From Billgrantia endophytica (GTDB taxonomy: Bacteria; Pseudomonadota; Gammaproteobacteria; Pseudomonadales; Halomonadaceae): a stretch of 64,000 bases of DNA. The translations under genes were made by a program, and so were the position numbers. Of this stretch, positions 44,316-53,900 are shown piece after piece. The notes under the pieces are model-generated. The model did not search any database. It was not told the DNA's origin and was given only the letters and a program-made list of their open reading frames with translations. Position 1 is the first letter of the stretch. The number at the start of each line of letters is the position of its first letter. The stretch lies in NCBI RefSeq assembly GCF_002879615.1, contig NZ_PNRF01000012.1, positions 1 through 64,000 of the forward strand, given 5' to 3'.

Positions 44316-45248
44316 ATGATCTCTCATCACGCGCGGCAGCAAACCGGCCAGCACGCGCCACGACACGGCGCACGGCAGCACGAATCCTCTACCTGGGAAT
44401 CGGCGCCGCTGGACCTCGAGGCCTACCTGCAGCGCATCGGCTATCAGGGCGCTCTGTCCCCGAGCCTGTCGACGCTGCGCGCACTGCAGCAGGCCCATCT
44501 TCAGGCAATACCCTTCGAAAATCTGGAAATCGTCACGGGCGGCGAGATCCGGCTGGATCTCGCCAGCCTTCAGGACAAGTTGGTCAGCCGCCATCGTGGC
44601 GGCTATTGCCATGAGCAGAACATCTTCTTCGCCACGGTGCTGGATCGGCTCGGCTTTCAGGTGGCAGGGCGCAGCGCCCGAATGCTGATGGGCGAGAGTG
44701 AGCAAAAGGTGACCGGACTGGGGCACACGATCCTCAACGTCAGCGTCGAGGGAAAGCAATGGCTGGTGGATGTCGGGGTCGGCAATATCGGGCCCCGGCA
44801 ACCGATACCGCTGGAGGAGGACGTCGACGTCAGTCACGGCGGATGGCGCTATCGGCTGGAACTGACGTCAGCCGGCCGATGGCTACTTCGCCACTGGCGC
44901 GACGATGGCTGGTTCAATCTCTACCAGTTCAACGACGAGCCCTACTTTCGGGCCGACTATGAAGACCATAACTTCGTGGTTTCCACGCACCCAGACTCAC
45001 CCTTCACTCGCCGTATCGTAGCGCAGCTCAATGGCGAAGCCGTTCGCTACGCGCTTACCGACAGGGAGTTGAAGGTCTTTCGACCCGAGGCGCCAGCCGA
45101 GCAACGCGAGATCGCGGCGGCAGACCTGCCGGCGCTGCTGCGCGAGCTCTTTGGACTGACACTGGATACGCAGCAGACCCAAAGACTGCTGCGGCGTGCC
45201 GAGGGCATCCGAGGGGAGTCATCCGAGGGCGAGCCGCTCGGCACCTGA
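44316..45248 (+). CDS. nat: Arylamine N-acetyltransferase
   Basis: 310 aa. Catalytic triad: Cys in RGGYCHEQN near residue 97, His in GLGHTILNV near 137, Asp in VDVGVG near 152. It transfers acetyl from acetyl-CoA to arylamines, hydrazines and similar toxic compounds. It has an unusual 30-residue polar, His-rich N-terminal extension before the usual start. ATG 44316 follows AGGAAGGAG. The SoxR-type promoter suggests induction by redox-active compounds. Confidence 0.93.
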   Translation: MISHHARQQTGQHAPRHGARQHESSTWESAPLDLEAYLQRIGYQGALSPSLSTLRALQQAHLQAIPFENLEIVTGGEIRLDLASLQDKLVSRHRGGYCHEQNIFFATVLDRLGFQVAGRSARMLMGESEQKVTGLGHTILNVSVEGKQWLVDVGVGNIGPRQPIPLEEDVDVSHGGWRYRLELTSAGRWLLRHWRDDGWFNLYQFNDEPYFRADYEDHNFVVSTHPDSPFTRRIVAQLNGEAVRYALTDRELKVFRPEAPAEQREIAAADLPALLRELFGLTLDTQQTQRLLRRAEGIRGESSEGEPLGT

Positions 45249-45304
45249 TCCGCCAGGGAAGCATGTCGGTGCGGGGTTAAAGGTCGGGCCTGGGCGGTAA
45301 TGGG

Positions 45305-45493
45305 TCAGGACTTGGAATCGTGCTTTGGCTTGCCCTTCTGTTTCGCCGAGGCCATCTTCTCCAGCTCCTTCTCGTCCATGGACTCGTACATCTGCTTCGC
45401 GGCGCCATCGAGTTCGCTGACCTTCTTTTCACCACGCTTGGCGGAAAGCGCGGCTCCGGCGGCCATTTGCTGGGCTTGGGACTTGGCTGGCAT
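45305..45493 (-). CDS. DUF3008 family small protein
   Basis: 62 aa, very polar and lysine-rich: MPAKSQAQQMAAGAALSAKR, then LDGAAKQMYESMDEKELEK. This pattern is the DUF3008 family, small helical proteins of unknown function in proteobacteria. ATG 45493 with AGGAG upstream; the frame extends 12 codons further without support. Confidence 0.85.
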   Translation of the reverse strand: MPAKSQAQQMAAGAALSAKRGEKKVSELDGAAKQMYESMDEKELEKMASAKQKGKPKHDSKS

Positions 45494-45724
45494 GGTGTCT
45501 CTCCTGATTGGTTCACTCGATGCAGTCATCCATTACTCATGAGAAAATTAGCCAGTGTCATTCCCCCGCGCCACTGCAGAGACGTTACGGATGATGAACA
45601 CAGGTAACCATGGCATCGTCGAGGGAGCCTTCCAGTCCGGCATGACGGACGCCAGGGGATGGGTGGCGGTTATCCGGGGGATGGCCGAAACTGGGGCCAA
45701 CATTCCAACGATAGAGGAGGTCTC

Positions 45725-46471
45725 GTGAAGCTTCAGCATGCCACCTGGCAGGAGGTCGAAGCCTACCTGCAACGCTCGACCGGGATCATTGTGCCGATTG
45801 GCTCGACCGAGCAGCATGGGCCCAATGGCCTGGTCGGTACCGATGCCATCTGTCCGGAAACGATTGCCTGGGAGCTTGGGCAGCGTCATGACATCCTGGT
45901 AGGACCGACCCAGAACCTGGGTGTGGCCCAGCATCACCTGGCGTTTCCAGGCAGCATCAGCCTGCGCCCCAGCACCCTGATAGCCGTGCTGCGTGATACC
46001 GTGGCATCCCTCGCCCGCCATGGTTTCACGCATCTCTTTTTTATCAACGGCCATGGCGGCAACATCGCCACCGTGAATGCGGCCTTTGCCGAAATTTACT
46101 CGGAGCATAGCGTTCGAGCGGGAGGGCAGACCGGGCCCAACCTGACCCTGTTCAACTGGTTTGCCGGCCGTCGCGGTCGTGAGCTGGCCGAATCGCTGTA
46201 TGGCGACGCTGAAGGCAGTCATGCCACGGCGTCGGAAGTCTCACTCTCCTGGTTTGCGCGCCCGGAGGCGGTGAAGTCGGTCTCGATGTCGCCCAAGGTG
46301 GCACCCGTCGGCAGCGCGCAATGCGATGCCGATGAGTTTCGTCGCCGTTTTCCGGATGGGCGAATGGGCTCGGACCCCTCCCTGGCCAGCGTCGAGCACG
46401 GTTCACGCTTTCTCGAAGCGGGCGTGGAAGACGCCTGGGAGGCGTATCGCGCTTTCACCGGCCGGGCATGA
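45725..46471 (+). CDS. Creatininase family amidohydrolase
   Basis: 248 aa. Metal ligands seen as STEQHGP (Glu, His), GTDAICP (Asp), and FFINGHGGN (His) with Glu later in the sequence. Relatives open cyclic amides such as creatinine or act on formamide intermediates. GTG 45725 with GAGGAGG just upstream is the likely start. Its last 4 bp overlap the alpha/beta hydrolase gene, so both are one operon. Substrate unknown. Confidence 0.9.
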   Translation: MKLQHATWQEVEAYLQRSTGIIVPIGSTEQHGPNGLVGTDAICPETIAWELGQRHDILVGPTQNLGVAQHHLAFPGSISLRPSTLIAVLRDTVASLARHGFTHLFFINGHGGNIATVNAAFAEIYSEHSVRAGGQTGPNLTLFNWFAGRRGRELAESLYGDAEGSHATASEVSLSWFARPEAVKSVSMSPKVAPVGSAQCDADEFRRRFPDGRMGSDPSLASVEHGSRFLEAGVEDAWEAYRAFTGRA

Positions 46472-47313
46472 ACGCCGTGCTTCGTATCCTCTTTGGCCTG
46501 GCAATGGGCTATGCGCTGGTCGTGATACTGGCCTGGTTCTTTCAGGAGCGCCTGCTCTACCTGCCCCACATGGGGCGCGAGCATATCGGCACGCCGGCAG
46601 ACCGTGGCCTGGAGTGGGAGCAGGTCGACCTTGAAACAGAGGATGGCCTGACCCTGGATGCCTGGTGGGTTCCAGCCGAGAATGCCCGGGCCAGCCTGTT
46701 GTTCTTCCATGGCAATGCCGGCAACATCTCCCACCGACTGGACTCGATTCGTCAATTCAACCGCCTCGGCCTGTCCGTGCTGATCGTGGACTATCGGGGC
46801 TATGGCCGCAGCGAAGGAAGCCCGTCAGAGGCGGGAACGGCACGCGATGCCCGGGCGAGCTGGCGCTGGTTGACCGAAGAGGCCGGCGCCTCACCTGACG
46901 AGATCGTGCTGTTCGGTCGTTCCCTGGGGGCCGCCGTGGCGGCGGAGCTGGCCGTGGCGCTGGCGGCCGACGACAACCCTGCGGCCGTCATTCTGGAATC
47001 GCCGTTTCGCTCGGTGCCGGCCCTTGGCCAGCAGCTCTACCCCTTCCTGCCGGTTCGCTGGCTGGCAACGCTGGACTACGACACGGAACGCTACGTGACC
47101 GCGTTCAGGGCACCGTTGCTGGTGATCCACAGCCGCGAGGACGAGATCATCCCTTTCTCCGAGGGCGAGGCCGTGTTCGAGGCCGCCAGCGATCCCAAGG
47201 AGTTGCTGGTCATTCGTGGCGGTCACAATACCGGTTTTCTCGACAGCGAACCGGAGTACTCGGACGGTATCGAAGCTTTCCTGGAGGAGATTGCCGGCCT
47301 GCGCCGGAACTGA
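46468..47313 (+). CDS. Alpha/beta hydrolase with N-terminal membrane anchor
   Basis: 281 aa. One membrane helix near residues 5-24, then an alpha/beta fold: FFHGNAGNISHR (oxyanion region), nucleophile GRSLGA with Ser near 151, acid SREDEIIP near 232 and His in RGGHNTGF near 259. It resembles YfhR/BEM46-type membrane-bound hydrolases. Translationally coupled to the creatininase gene by ATGA overlap. Confidence 0.92.
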   Translation: MNAVLRILFGLAMGYALVVILAWFFQERLLYLPHMGREHIGTPADRGLEWEQVDLETEDGLTLDAWWVPAENARASLLFFHGNAGNISHRLDSIRQFNRLGLSVLIVDYRGYGRSEGSPSEAGTARDARASWRWLTEEAGASPDEIVLFGRSLGAAVAAELAVALAADDNPAAVILESPFRSVPALGQQLYPFLPVRWLATLDYDTERYVTAFRAPLLVIHSREDEIIPFSEGEAVFEAASDPKELLVIRGGHNTGFLDSEPEYSDGIEAFLEEIAGLRRN

Positions 47314-47337
47314 CGGCTGTCTCCAGGCCGGTCGGCT

Positions 47338-48069
47338 TCAGCCCTGGTCCGCTTCAACGTCGGCGTTGTGGAAAACGTTCTGCACGTCGTCCAGGTCGTT
47401 CAGGGTGTCGAGCAGTTTCTCGAACATGGCCACGTCGTCGCCTTTCACCGGTGTCGTGGTCTGTGGTACGAACTGGATCTCGTCGACCTCGAAGTCGATC
47501 TCGCCGAAGGCGTCCAGCAGTGCCTGCTTGGCCTTGGCGTATTCGGTGTGCGGCGCAAACACGGTGATGTGACCATCCTCGCTTTCGATATCGGTCACGT
47601 CCACGTCGGCTTCCATCAGCGCCTCGAGGGCAGCCTCTTCGTCGTCGCCACCGAAGGCGAGGATCGCGCAGTGGTCGAACATGTGGCTGACGGTGCCAGG
47701 GGTTCCCAGCTTGCTCTTGGCCTTGTTGAAACAGGCGCGTACGTCGCCAAAGGTGCGGTTCGGATTGTCGGTCAGGCAGTCGACGATGACCATGCAGTTG
47801 CCGGGGCCAAACCCTTCATAGCGGGCCGGGGAGAAGTCCTCGCCACCAACGCCGCTGGCCTTGTCCAGCGCCTTGTCGATCACATGGCTGGGCACCTGGT
47901 CTTTCTTGGCGCGCTCGATCAGTCCGCGCAGGCTAAGGTTGCCGGCGGGGTCGGTGCCGCCCTGCTTGGCGACCACGTAGATTTCACGGCCATACTTGCT
48001 GTAGACCTTGGTCTTGGCGGCGGCCGTCTTGGCCATGGATTCCTTGCGGTTCTGAAAGGCCCTGCCCAT
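47338..48069 (-). CDS. yeeN: YebC/PmpR-family protein YeeN
   Basis: 243 aa. N-terminus [20 protein letters not shown] and [18 protein letters not shown] match YeeN, the second YebC paralogue of gammaproteobacteria; [20 protein letters not shown] and [12 protein letters not shown] are family motifs. YebC proteins act on stalled ribosomes or as DNA-binding regulators; the role of YeeN is less clear. Convergent with the hydrolase gene. Confidence 0.94.
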   Translation of the reverse strand: MGRAFQNRKESMAKTAAAKTKVYSKYGREIYVVAKQGGTDPAGNLSLRGLIERAKKDQVPSHVIDKALDKASGVGGEDFSPARYEGFGPGNCMVIVDCLTDNPNRTFGDVRACFNKAKSKLGTPGTVSHMFDHCAILAFGGDDEEAALEALMEADVDVTDIESEDGHITVFAPHTEYAKAKQALLDAFGEIDFEVDEIQFVPQTTTPVKGDDVAMFEKLLDTLNDLDDVQNVFHNADVEADQG

Positions 48070-48212
48070 ATCGTTGTCCTGTTGCGTCTGACATGAGGCA
48101 GAATTCTACGAAACAGAACCGGTAGGGAACAGTGTTATTTCACCGGGATGCCGACGACATGCTCCGTGTCATGGCTACACTGCAGGTTCCCATTGCACAC
48201 TGGAGTTTGTCC

Positions 48213-49397
48213 ATGGACCACCATCGCTATCGTCACGCCTTGTCGGCACGGTTGGAAGCAACCGAACTGGCCTTCCCGCAAGCGGAATTCGATGCACGTC
48301 GAACACGAGTCCGGTCTGCCATGGAAGCTGCGGGGCTGGATGCCTTGCTGCTCACCGATCCTGCCGATATCCACTACCTGACCGGCTACAACACCTTCGA
48401 GGTATCGGTCCATACCTGCCTGGTGGTGTCGATGGAACGGCTGGTGCTGCAGGTACCTTCCATCGAGACGGGGCCTGCGGTGGTCACGGCCTCGGTCGAT
48501 GAAATCCTCGGCTACCGCTGGGAGGGCATCGGCGAGGTGATCGAACCCCTGGTCGACACCCTGACTCCCTATCGTGCAATCGGCCTGGACATCTTCGCGG
48601 CCAGCCTGCGCCATGGCGTGATCCGTGAATTGCAGGCGCGTCTCGGCGCCGGGCGCTTCCATGACAAAGGTGGTGAGCTGCTGGACCGCATTCGCATCGT
48701 CAAGAGCGAGGCGGAGCTGGCATGCCTTCGGGAGAGTGCCCGTATCACATCATTGGGCCTGACGGCGGCCATGGACGTCATCGAACCAGGCATTACCGAT
48801 AACGAGGTGGCGGCGGAGGGCGCCAGGGCGATGCTGGCGGCAGGTAGCGAGTTCATGAGCATGCAGCCCATCGTCACCACCGGCCGCCGGATCAGCGTGA
48901 TCCATATGAACCACCAGCGTCATGCCATTGCCGCCGACGAGCCGGTCTTCCTGGAGTTTGGCTCCGCTTTCCGGCGTTACACGGCTCCGATGATGTGCAC
49001 CGCCGTCGCCGGCCGGGCCAGCCGTGAGATGCATGCCATGCGGGACGTCTGTCGCGCCTTGTTCGAAGCGCTGACCGAGGCCATGCGGCCTGGCAACGGC
49101 TTCGAGGACGCCGCCCGAGCCGCCGAGGCCGTATTGGCACCCCATGCCGATAGAGTGTTCTTCTCCGGGGTATTCGGCTATGCCGTAGGGGCTCAGTTTC
49201 CACCCAGTTGGGTGGAGGGAAGCGGTTATATCGCTCGTGACCAGGTCCGTGAGTTTCAGGCCGGCATGGTGTTTCACCTGCCGCTTTGCCTGCGGGTGCC
49301 GGGAGAATGGGGCATTGGCATCAGCGATACCGTCCTGGTGACACCCGATGGGGGCGTGCCGATCACGGACAATGCCTGGCGGATCCGCGAGACATGA
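48213..49397 (+). CDS. M24 (creatinase/ectoine hydrolase-like) family protein
   Basis: 394 aa with a creatinase-type N domain (LLLTDPADIHYLTGYNTFE) and a pita-bread C domain. The metal-binding residues of aminopeptidase-type M24 members look lost: the first two Asp sites read LEFGSAFRRYTAPM and the late Glu reads GISDTVLVT. GYAVGAQFPPSW and the pattern overall are more like creatinase or ectoine hydrolase DoeA, which also lack the metal. ATG 48213 follows GGAG at seven bases. No ectoine genes are nearby, so the substrate is open. Confidence 0.85.
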   Translation: MDHHRYRHALSARLEATELAFPQAEFDARRTRVRSAMEAAGLDALLLTDPADIHYLTGYNTFEVSVHTCLVVSMERLVLQVPSIETGPAVVTASVDEILGYRWEGIGEVIEPLVDTLTPYRAIGLDIFAASLRHGVIRELQARLGAGRFHDKGGELLDRIRIVKSEAELACLRESARITSLGLTAAMDVIEPGITDNEVAAEGARAMLAAGSEFMSMQPIVTTGRRISVIHMNHQRHAIAADEPVFLEFGSAFRRYTAPMMCTAVAGRASREMHAMRDVCRALFEALTEAMRPGNGFEDAARAAEAVLAPHADRVFFSGVFGYAVGAQFPPSWVEGSGYIARDQVREFQAGMVFHLPLCLRVPGEWGIGISDTVLVTPDGGVPITDNAWRIRET

Positions 49398-49523
49398 CGT
49401 TCTCCTTGGCCGGCCCCTCGATCCGCTATGACTATACTGAGTCACTGTCAGGCGAGGGCTCGCCTGGTGCATGAGCAGTGCCTCGGGCAACCGAGGTTCG
49501 TCACCCGGATTGTGGAGGGCGTC

Positions 49524-49742
49524 ATGACTCACACAGTGACAGCGGCATACGATAGCGCGATGAAGGCCACCAATGCTTATGATGAACTGGTGTCCGAGGG
49601 GTTTCCCCGGGAGAAGCTGTATTTCGACAGGGGAACCAACCAGATCAAGGTCATCATTCCAGAGACGTCACAGCCGGAGGTGAAAGACATTCTACGCCGT
49701 CATGAGCCGGACGAGGTCTGGACACGTCCATTCGAGGAATAA
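49524..49742 (+). CDS. Small soluble protein, unknown function
   Basis: 72 aa, not recognised. Probably a beta-alpha-beta ferredoxin-like fold: THTVTAAYDSAMKATNAYDE, FDRGTNQIKVIIPE, EVKDILRRHEPDEVW. Acidic, no Cys. ATG 49524 has GGAGGG six bases upstream, a good ribosome site, so it is likely real. Confidence 0.65.
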   Translation: MTHTVTAAYDSAMKATNAYDELVSEGFPREKLYFDRGTNQIKVIIPETSQPEVKDILRRHEPDEVWTRPFEE

Positions 49743-49912
49743 ACGCGATTTGCCCCCCTGGAGTACCTCGAGTACCCGCTCTTGTCTTCCGCCGTCCTGG
49801 CGAAGCCGGTTTCCATGACCTCGGTCGCTATGGCGTATCGGGGCCAGGCAAGGCAAAGTGACGAAATGTGACAAGCTGTGATTGTCGTGTTTTCTCCGGG
49901 GGGAGTCATGGG

Positions 49913-50704
49913 GTGAAGGATGCCAACTCACTGAATGGTCGATTGGCGCTGGATTCGAGCGGCCTGAAACGACACCGCAAGCGTCTGGGCCTGAGCCAGG
50001 AGGCGCTGGCCCAGCATTGTTTCGACCGGCGGCTGTGTGTCTCCATCGCCTCGATCAAGCGAGCCGAGAGCGGCAAGCCCGTGCTCTACCGCACGGCCCG
50101 CCACCTGGCCACCGTCTATGATGTCGACGTCGAAACCCTGGCGGCTTCTTCCGGCGATGTCGTGGAAGAACCGCGGTTGGGCGATGCGGGCTTTGAGGAT
50201 GACGCTCCCCGAAGCGTCATCCGTCTGGTGGCGGTCGGTTCGGCTATGCCGACAACCTTTGATGCCTTGATCGAGCGCTTCGGTGGGATGCCGCTTCCCG
50301 CCACGGACTTGTCGCGCCGTGAGGCTGTCTTTGGTGTGCCGCGCGCGTATCGCAGTGATGCCTTGCGTTGCATGCGTTGTGCCTGGGCCTTGCTCGAAGA
50401 GAGGCGGGATTCGGCCAACCCTGTCGCCAGGCTATGGATCGATGCTCGCCAATGGCCACTCGGTGAAGCCCCGATGGATCCCACTCTGCCCGCTGGGTCC
50501 ACCGGGGAGACCCCCAGCGTGTGGACCGAGCGAAGCGTGGCCGTACAATTGACGGAAAGCTTCGAATTCGACGAGGGTGGCCAGGGCTTCCTGCGCTGCG
50601 CCCGCTCGCTGGATGATCAGGCGACCCGCCTTGACTTGATCGGACGTTATTTCGAGCTCGGGCAGCTCAAGTCCGCCCTCGACATCACCTGCCCCTTTCC
50701 CTGA
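49913..50704 (+). CDS. XRE-type HTH protein with unassigned C-terminal part
   Basis: 263 aa. Residues about 15-80 form an HTH (LKRHRKRLGLSQEALAQHC, SIASIKRAESGKPVL). This N-terminus resembles that of large proteins joining HTH to ATPase or cyclase and TPR domains, but here it is followed by 180 residues I cannot assign, partly repetitive in SMxC-like turns. GTG 49913 is preferred because GGGGGGAG lies just upstream; an earlier start at 49868 is open. It may be a truncated member of the large family or an independent regulator. Confidence 0.6.
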   Translation: MKDANSLNGRLALDSSGLKRHRKRLGLSQEALAQHCFDRRLCVSIASIKRAESGKPVLYRTARHLATVYDVDVETLAASSGDVVEEPRLGDAGFEDDAPRSVIRLVAVGSAMPTTFDALIERFGGMPLPATDLSRREAVFGVPRAYRSDALRCMRCAWALLEERRDSANPVARLWIDARQWPLGEAPMDPTLPAGSTGETPSVWTERSVAVQLTESFEFDEGGQGFLRCARSLDDQATRLDLIGRYFELGQLKSALDITCPFP

Positions 50705-50914
50705 TCGACCTCGCACCGCTACGCGCCCAGGAGGCCCAGGCGCTTGCCGCGCGGTTTGCCAAGGTCGAGCCCGCCCATGCCGCCCCGATTGGCTGGGGAC
50801 GCCATCGGATGCGTCGTTCCAGGCAACCTCTCGGCTCTGGCAGAGCGGTACGGAGTAGGGGCTTGCCATGACCATGCCCCGTTTGGCACTGCAGCATCAG
50901 CCTGGCGGAGCGAC

Positions 50915-52570
50915 TCAGCGGTGATGACCCAGCAGCAGCGTGGCTAGCCGCTCGGACTGTTCCAGACACTGCTCCTGGAGTCCGGCTCCACGGGTCCAGC
51001 CGCCGGCAAACAGCAGAGGGCATGTCTCGACCCCGGCCGCCAGCGCCGCCGTGGTGTCCAGGTTCCAGATGTCGATCTCCTGCTGGGCCTCGATGCAGTC
51101 GGCGTCGAGCACGTTGTGCTTGAAATAGGTCCAGGCCTTGCGATGCAGTGTCCCGTCGAGCCCTGCGAGTTCCGCCTTGTAACCGCTGTCGTGCATGTCG
51201 CTGCCGGACCCTGGGCGCACCAGTTCCGGTATACCTTCCAGTCCAAGCCCACCATGTCGGTCGAGCATGTCCCGCTGCGGGATACGATTCAGGTCGTCGA
51301 CCAGCGAGACGAAGTACTGCGGCAGGCCCGCCCGATCCTGGACGGGATTGGCCATGTCGTTCTGATGCCGGTTGGCCACGTAGTCGATTCGATAAGGGAA
51401 GAATGTGTCCTCCTTGTCGCGTACTTCGATGTTGTAGGTACGCCAGAGGTTACGGTTGGCCGGAAGGCGGTGCGAAGCGGTATGGCAAACGGCAAAGCTT
51501 CGCGTATAGCGCACCTTGTCGAGGATGCGCCGCAATCGATGGTGGACGTCACCGAGACCGTCGCCAAACTCGAGAATGTCGAGGGCATTGTCGGCGTGAG
51601 TCGCCATGATCGCCAGGTCGTAATCACGGGTTTCCGTGGCGTCACGGTCAGCCACGGGTATGCCGCCAATGGCCACCTTGCCGGACGCGACCTGAACCTC
51701 GATGGCGACATTGCGATGAATCTGGACCTTCGGTCCCTGCCGGGCGGGAGACACGACATGGCTGGCCAGAACCTCCAGCCAGTATTGCGCGCCCTTGTCG
51801 AAATAGCGCCTGTCCGGTGGATCGCCACCTTCCTGTACCCGGTAGTACTCGAAGGGAGCCTGCAGCGGCATCCCGGCGGGCCCCCTGTCGTCGGCGAAGT
51901 ACATGGCAGAGATACGGGGATAGTAGATCTGGTTTCTCACCACCTCGAGCCGGCAGGGTAGCTCCGGGTCCTCCCAGTCGAGGTCGATCTCCAGCTCTTT
52001 CGCGGCTTTCTGCAATGTCTGGCGCGGGTCGGCGATGCAGCCGTCGAAGAAATCACCCACGGTATAGCGCGGTGTGATCCTGGCGTCGTCGAGCAGGTCG
52101 AGGGCAGCGCGGTGGACGACCTTTATCAGCGGAGCCAGTCTGCCGCCATCGGCATGGTCCAGTCGGAATGCAGGATCGGAGACTCCGTTGTCCAGGTCGG
52201 CATCGTCGGTCAGGGCGAACCGTCCATCCCGGGAAAAATAGCTTTCGCTATTCTGCAGCGGTTTCATTTCATCAAGATGGCCGATCTCTTCCATGACCGC
52301 CCTGAGTCGGCGATAGGTGGCGAAATTGACATCGTTGACGCCGAGGTCCGCCCAGCGGACATAGCTTTCCGGCTCGTGGCCAGGGCGGTAGAGAGTCCCC
52401 AGGTCTACCCAGACGGTCTCGGCATTCCCCCCCAGTATTGCCTTGCGCTCAAATAGCTCGATTTCCATCGGCCGAGCTGCCTGGGCCGCGAATTTCTGCA
52501 GATAATACGCCAGGGATAGCCCCGAAATGCCGCCGCCAATGATGGCGACCCGCCGCGGTGATCCGCTCAT
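50915..52570 (-). CDS. FAD-dependent amine-oxidase-like oxidoreductase
   Basis: 551 aa. N-terminal dinucleotide motif IIGGGISGLSLAYYLQK and ERKAILGGNAETV; C-terminal LLFAGGWTRGAGLQEQCLEQ, the FAD-contact end of the amine oxidase family. The middle is longer than in typical members. No signal peptide. ATG 52570 follows AAGGGGC and the open frame continues upstream without family match. It resembles FAD/NAD-binding proteins near light- or stress-response genes, but substrate is unknown. Confidence 0.82.
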   Translation of the reverse strand: MSGSPRRVAIIGGGISGLSLAYYLQKFAAQAARPMEIELFERKAILGGNAETVWVDLGTLYRPGHEPESYVRWADLGVNDVNFATYRRLRAVMEEIGHLDEMKPLQNSESYFSRDGRFALTDDADLDNGVSDPAFRLDHADGGRLAPLIKVVHRAALDLLDDARITPRYTVGDFFDGCIADPRQTLQKAAKELEIDLDWEDPELPCRLEVVRNQIYYPRISAMYFADDRGPAGMPLQAPFEYYRVQEGGDPPDRRYFDKGAQYWLEVLASHVVSPARQGPKVQIHRNVAIEVQVASGKVAIGGIPVADRDATETRDYDLAIMATHADNALDILEFGDGLGDVHHRLRRILDKVRYTRSFAVCHTASHRLPANRNLWRTYNIEVRDKEDTFFPYRIDYVANRHQNDMANPVQDRAGLPQYFVSLVDDLNRIPQRDMLDRHGGLGLEGIPELVRPGSGSDMHDSGYKAELAGLDGTLHRKAWTYFKHNVLDADCIEAQQEIDIWNLDTTAALAAGVETCPLLFAGGWTRGAGLQEQCLEQSERLATLLLGHHR

Positions 52571-52647
52571 GCCCCTTTCCCCCCTTGCTGGTAATACTGG
52601 CCAGCTTCGGTCAACCGGATGCAAGACACCACCCCCTGAACTGCAAC

Positions 52648-52790
52648 TGATACCGAAGTGATACGGCCACATACGGAGGAGGTTCCCATACATGGCGGAC
52701 GAGTTTTCCGGCCTTCGCAAGAAGGCTTGCCATGATCCTGGGCAAGGCGTGGTCGCACCGTACCGACAAGCGATGATACCGAACTGATAC
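52648..52790. promoter_or_regulatory. Two copies of an 11-bp-spaced TGATAC repeat
   Basis: TGATACCGAAGTGATAC at 52648-52664 and TGATACCGAACTGATAC at 52774-52790. Each holds two TGATAC hexamers in the same direction, 11 bp apart. The first copy lies 78 bp from the FAD gene start and the second 80 bp from the zinc-finger gene start, so each divergent gene has one. Direct repeats of this spacing are known for some MerR-type operators such as CarH, but the binding protein here is unknown. Confidence 0.55.
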
Positions 52791-52869
52791 AGCTGGGCGA
52801 TTCGATGCGTGTCATACCTATGTTCGGCGGTTGGGTCTTGGATCCCGACCTGCATGAGCGGAGGCTGAC

Positions 52870-53142
52870 ATGAACTCTTCCATTGACTGCCCTAGCTGTG
52901 GCACTCGCATCGACCTCGATCTCGCGACCTTGATTGGAGCCCCGTGGTTCGAGTGCGGTGGCTGTTCGGCTACCATCGGCATTCACTATGGCAACCGGGC
53001 GCGCGCCCAGCAGGTCACGGCCGGGTGGCATGACCTGCTGCGCAAGCGCCGGGCGCTGGCGCGTCGTGCCGCACGGATCAGGCGATCGTCAGCGGAAGAG
53101 GAGGCAGAACCTGGAGCTCAGGAACTGACCTTCATGGCCTGA
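52870..53142 (+). CDS. Small zinc-finger protein, unknown function
   Basis: 90 aa. N-terminal CPSCGTRIDL and ECGGCSATIGIHYG make two CxxC pairs, a zinc ribbon; the rest is a basic, arginine-rich helix (LLRKRRALARRAARIRR) and an acidic tail. It could bind nucleic acid or ribosomes. ATG 52870 has GGAGG six bases upstream. Its end overlaps the end of the GST gene on the other strand by 25 bp. Confidence 0.72.
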   Translation: MNSSIDCPSCGTRIDLDLATLIGAPWFECGGCSATIGIHYGNRARAQQVTAGWHDLLRKRRALARRAARIRRSSAEEEAEPGAQELTFMA

Positions 53143-53738
53143 TCGTCCAGGGCACTGGCGCGACGGTAGGCGTCACGACCGCTGACCCGTGCCCAATAGT
53201 CACCGAAGGCGGGGCAGGCTTCCAGGCTGCCGAACTGAAGACCCCAGCCGATATGCGAGCCCAGATATACATCGGCCGCCGAGAAATGTGACCCGGCGAT
53301 ATATTCGCTGGCACTGACCGCCTGCTCGAGCGTTTCGAGCACCGCCTCGATACTGCCGTAACCGACCCGGCCTTGCTGCTCGGTATTGGGTTCCATACCG
53401 AGATCCCGATCGGTCACCGCGGCCTCGAGTGGGCCGGCGGCGAAGAACAGCCAGCGATAGTAAGCGCCTCGTTCGGCAAGCGGTGGGGCGAGGTTGGCGT
53501 CGGGAAAGGCATCCGCCAGATAGGCACAGATGGCGGCGCATTCGGTTATCACGGTTGTCCCATGGCGTATCGCTGGCACCTTGCCCATCGGGTTGATGGC
53601 CAGGAACTCGGGTGATTTCATGGCGGGGCCGTAATCGATGACTTCCGTTCGATAGGGGGCTTCGACTTCCTCCAGCATCCAGCGGGCGATACGCCCGCGG
53701 GACATGGGGTTGGTATAGAGTACAAGCGAGTCGTTCAT
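53118..53738 (-). CDS. Glutathione S-transferase
   Basis: 206 aa. Thioredoxin-like N-terminal domain with LYTNPMSRGRIARWMLEE (catalytic Ser likely in PMSRG), INPMGKVPAI (cis-Pro loop) and TECAAICAYLAD; helical C-terminal domain with SHFSAADVYLGSHI. It conjugates glutathione to electrophiles or reduces peroxides. ATG 53738 follows GAGAGA. Confidence 0.93.
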   Translation of the reverse strand: MNDSLVLYTNPMSRGRIARWMLEEVEAPYRTEVIDYGPAMKSPEFLAINPMGKVPAIRHGTTVITECAAICAYLADAFPDANLAPPLAERGAYYRWLFFAAGPLEAAVTDRDLGMEPNTEQQGRVGYGSIEAVLETLEQAVSASEYIAGSHFSAADVYLGSHIGWGLQFGSLEACPAFGDYWARVSGRDAYRRASALDDQAMKVSS

Positions 53739-53900
53739 GACTGATCTCTCGAGTGGCTGTCCTGAAGATAGCAGCTCAGGAGCGTCATGTACCTGGCTTG
53801 TTAAGCGATACCCAACCTGCAAAAACGGGCAATGGCTTCACCCGGCGCGACGTTCCCCGACCCGAACGCTGGCGGACTTCGCTGTCGCTTCGCTCGCCAC

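Noticed and set aside
43703..44317. Minus-strand frame with MKDNLYAFKASRGVGESPWA and a GAGG site before ATG 44200
   Set aside because: The start looks plausible, but the frame runs deep into the RIO kinase gene, becomes low-complexity and resembles no family. A short peptide gene cannot be fully excluded.
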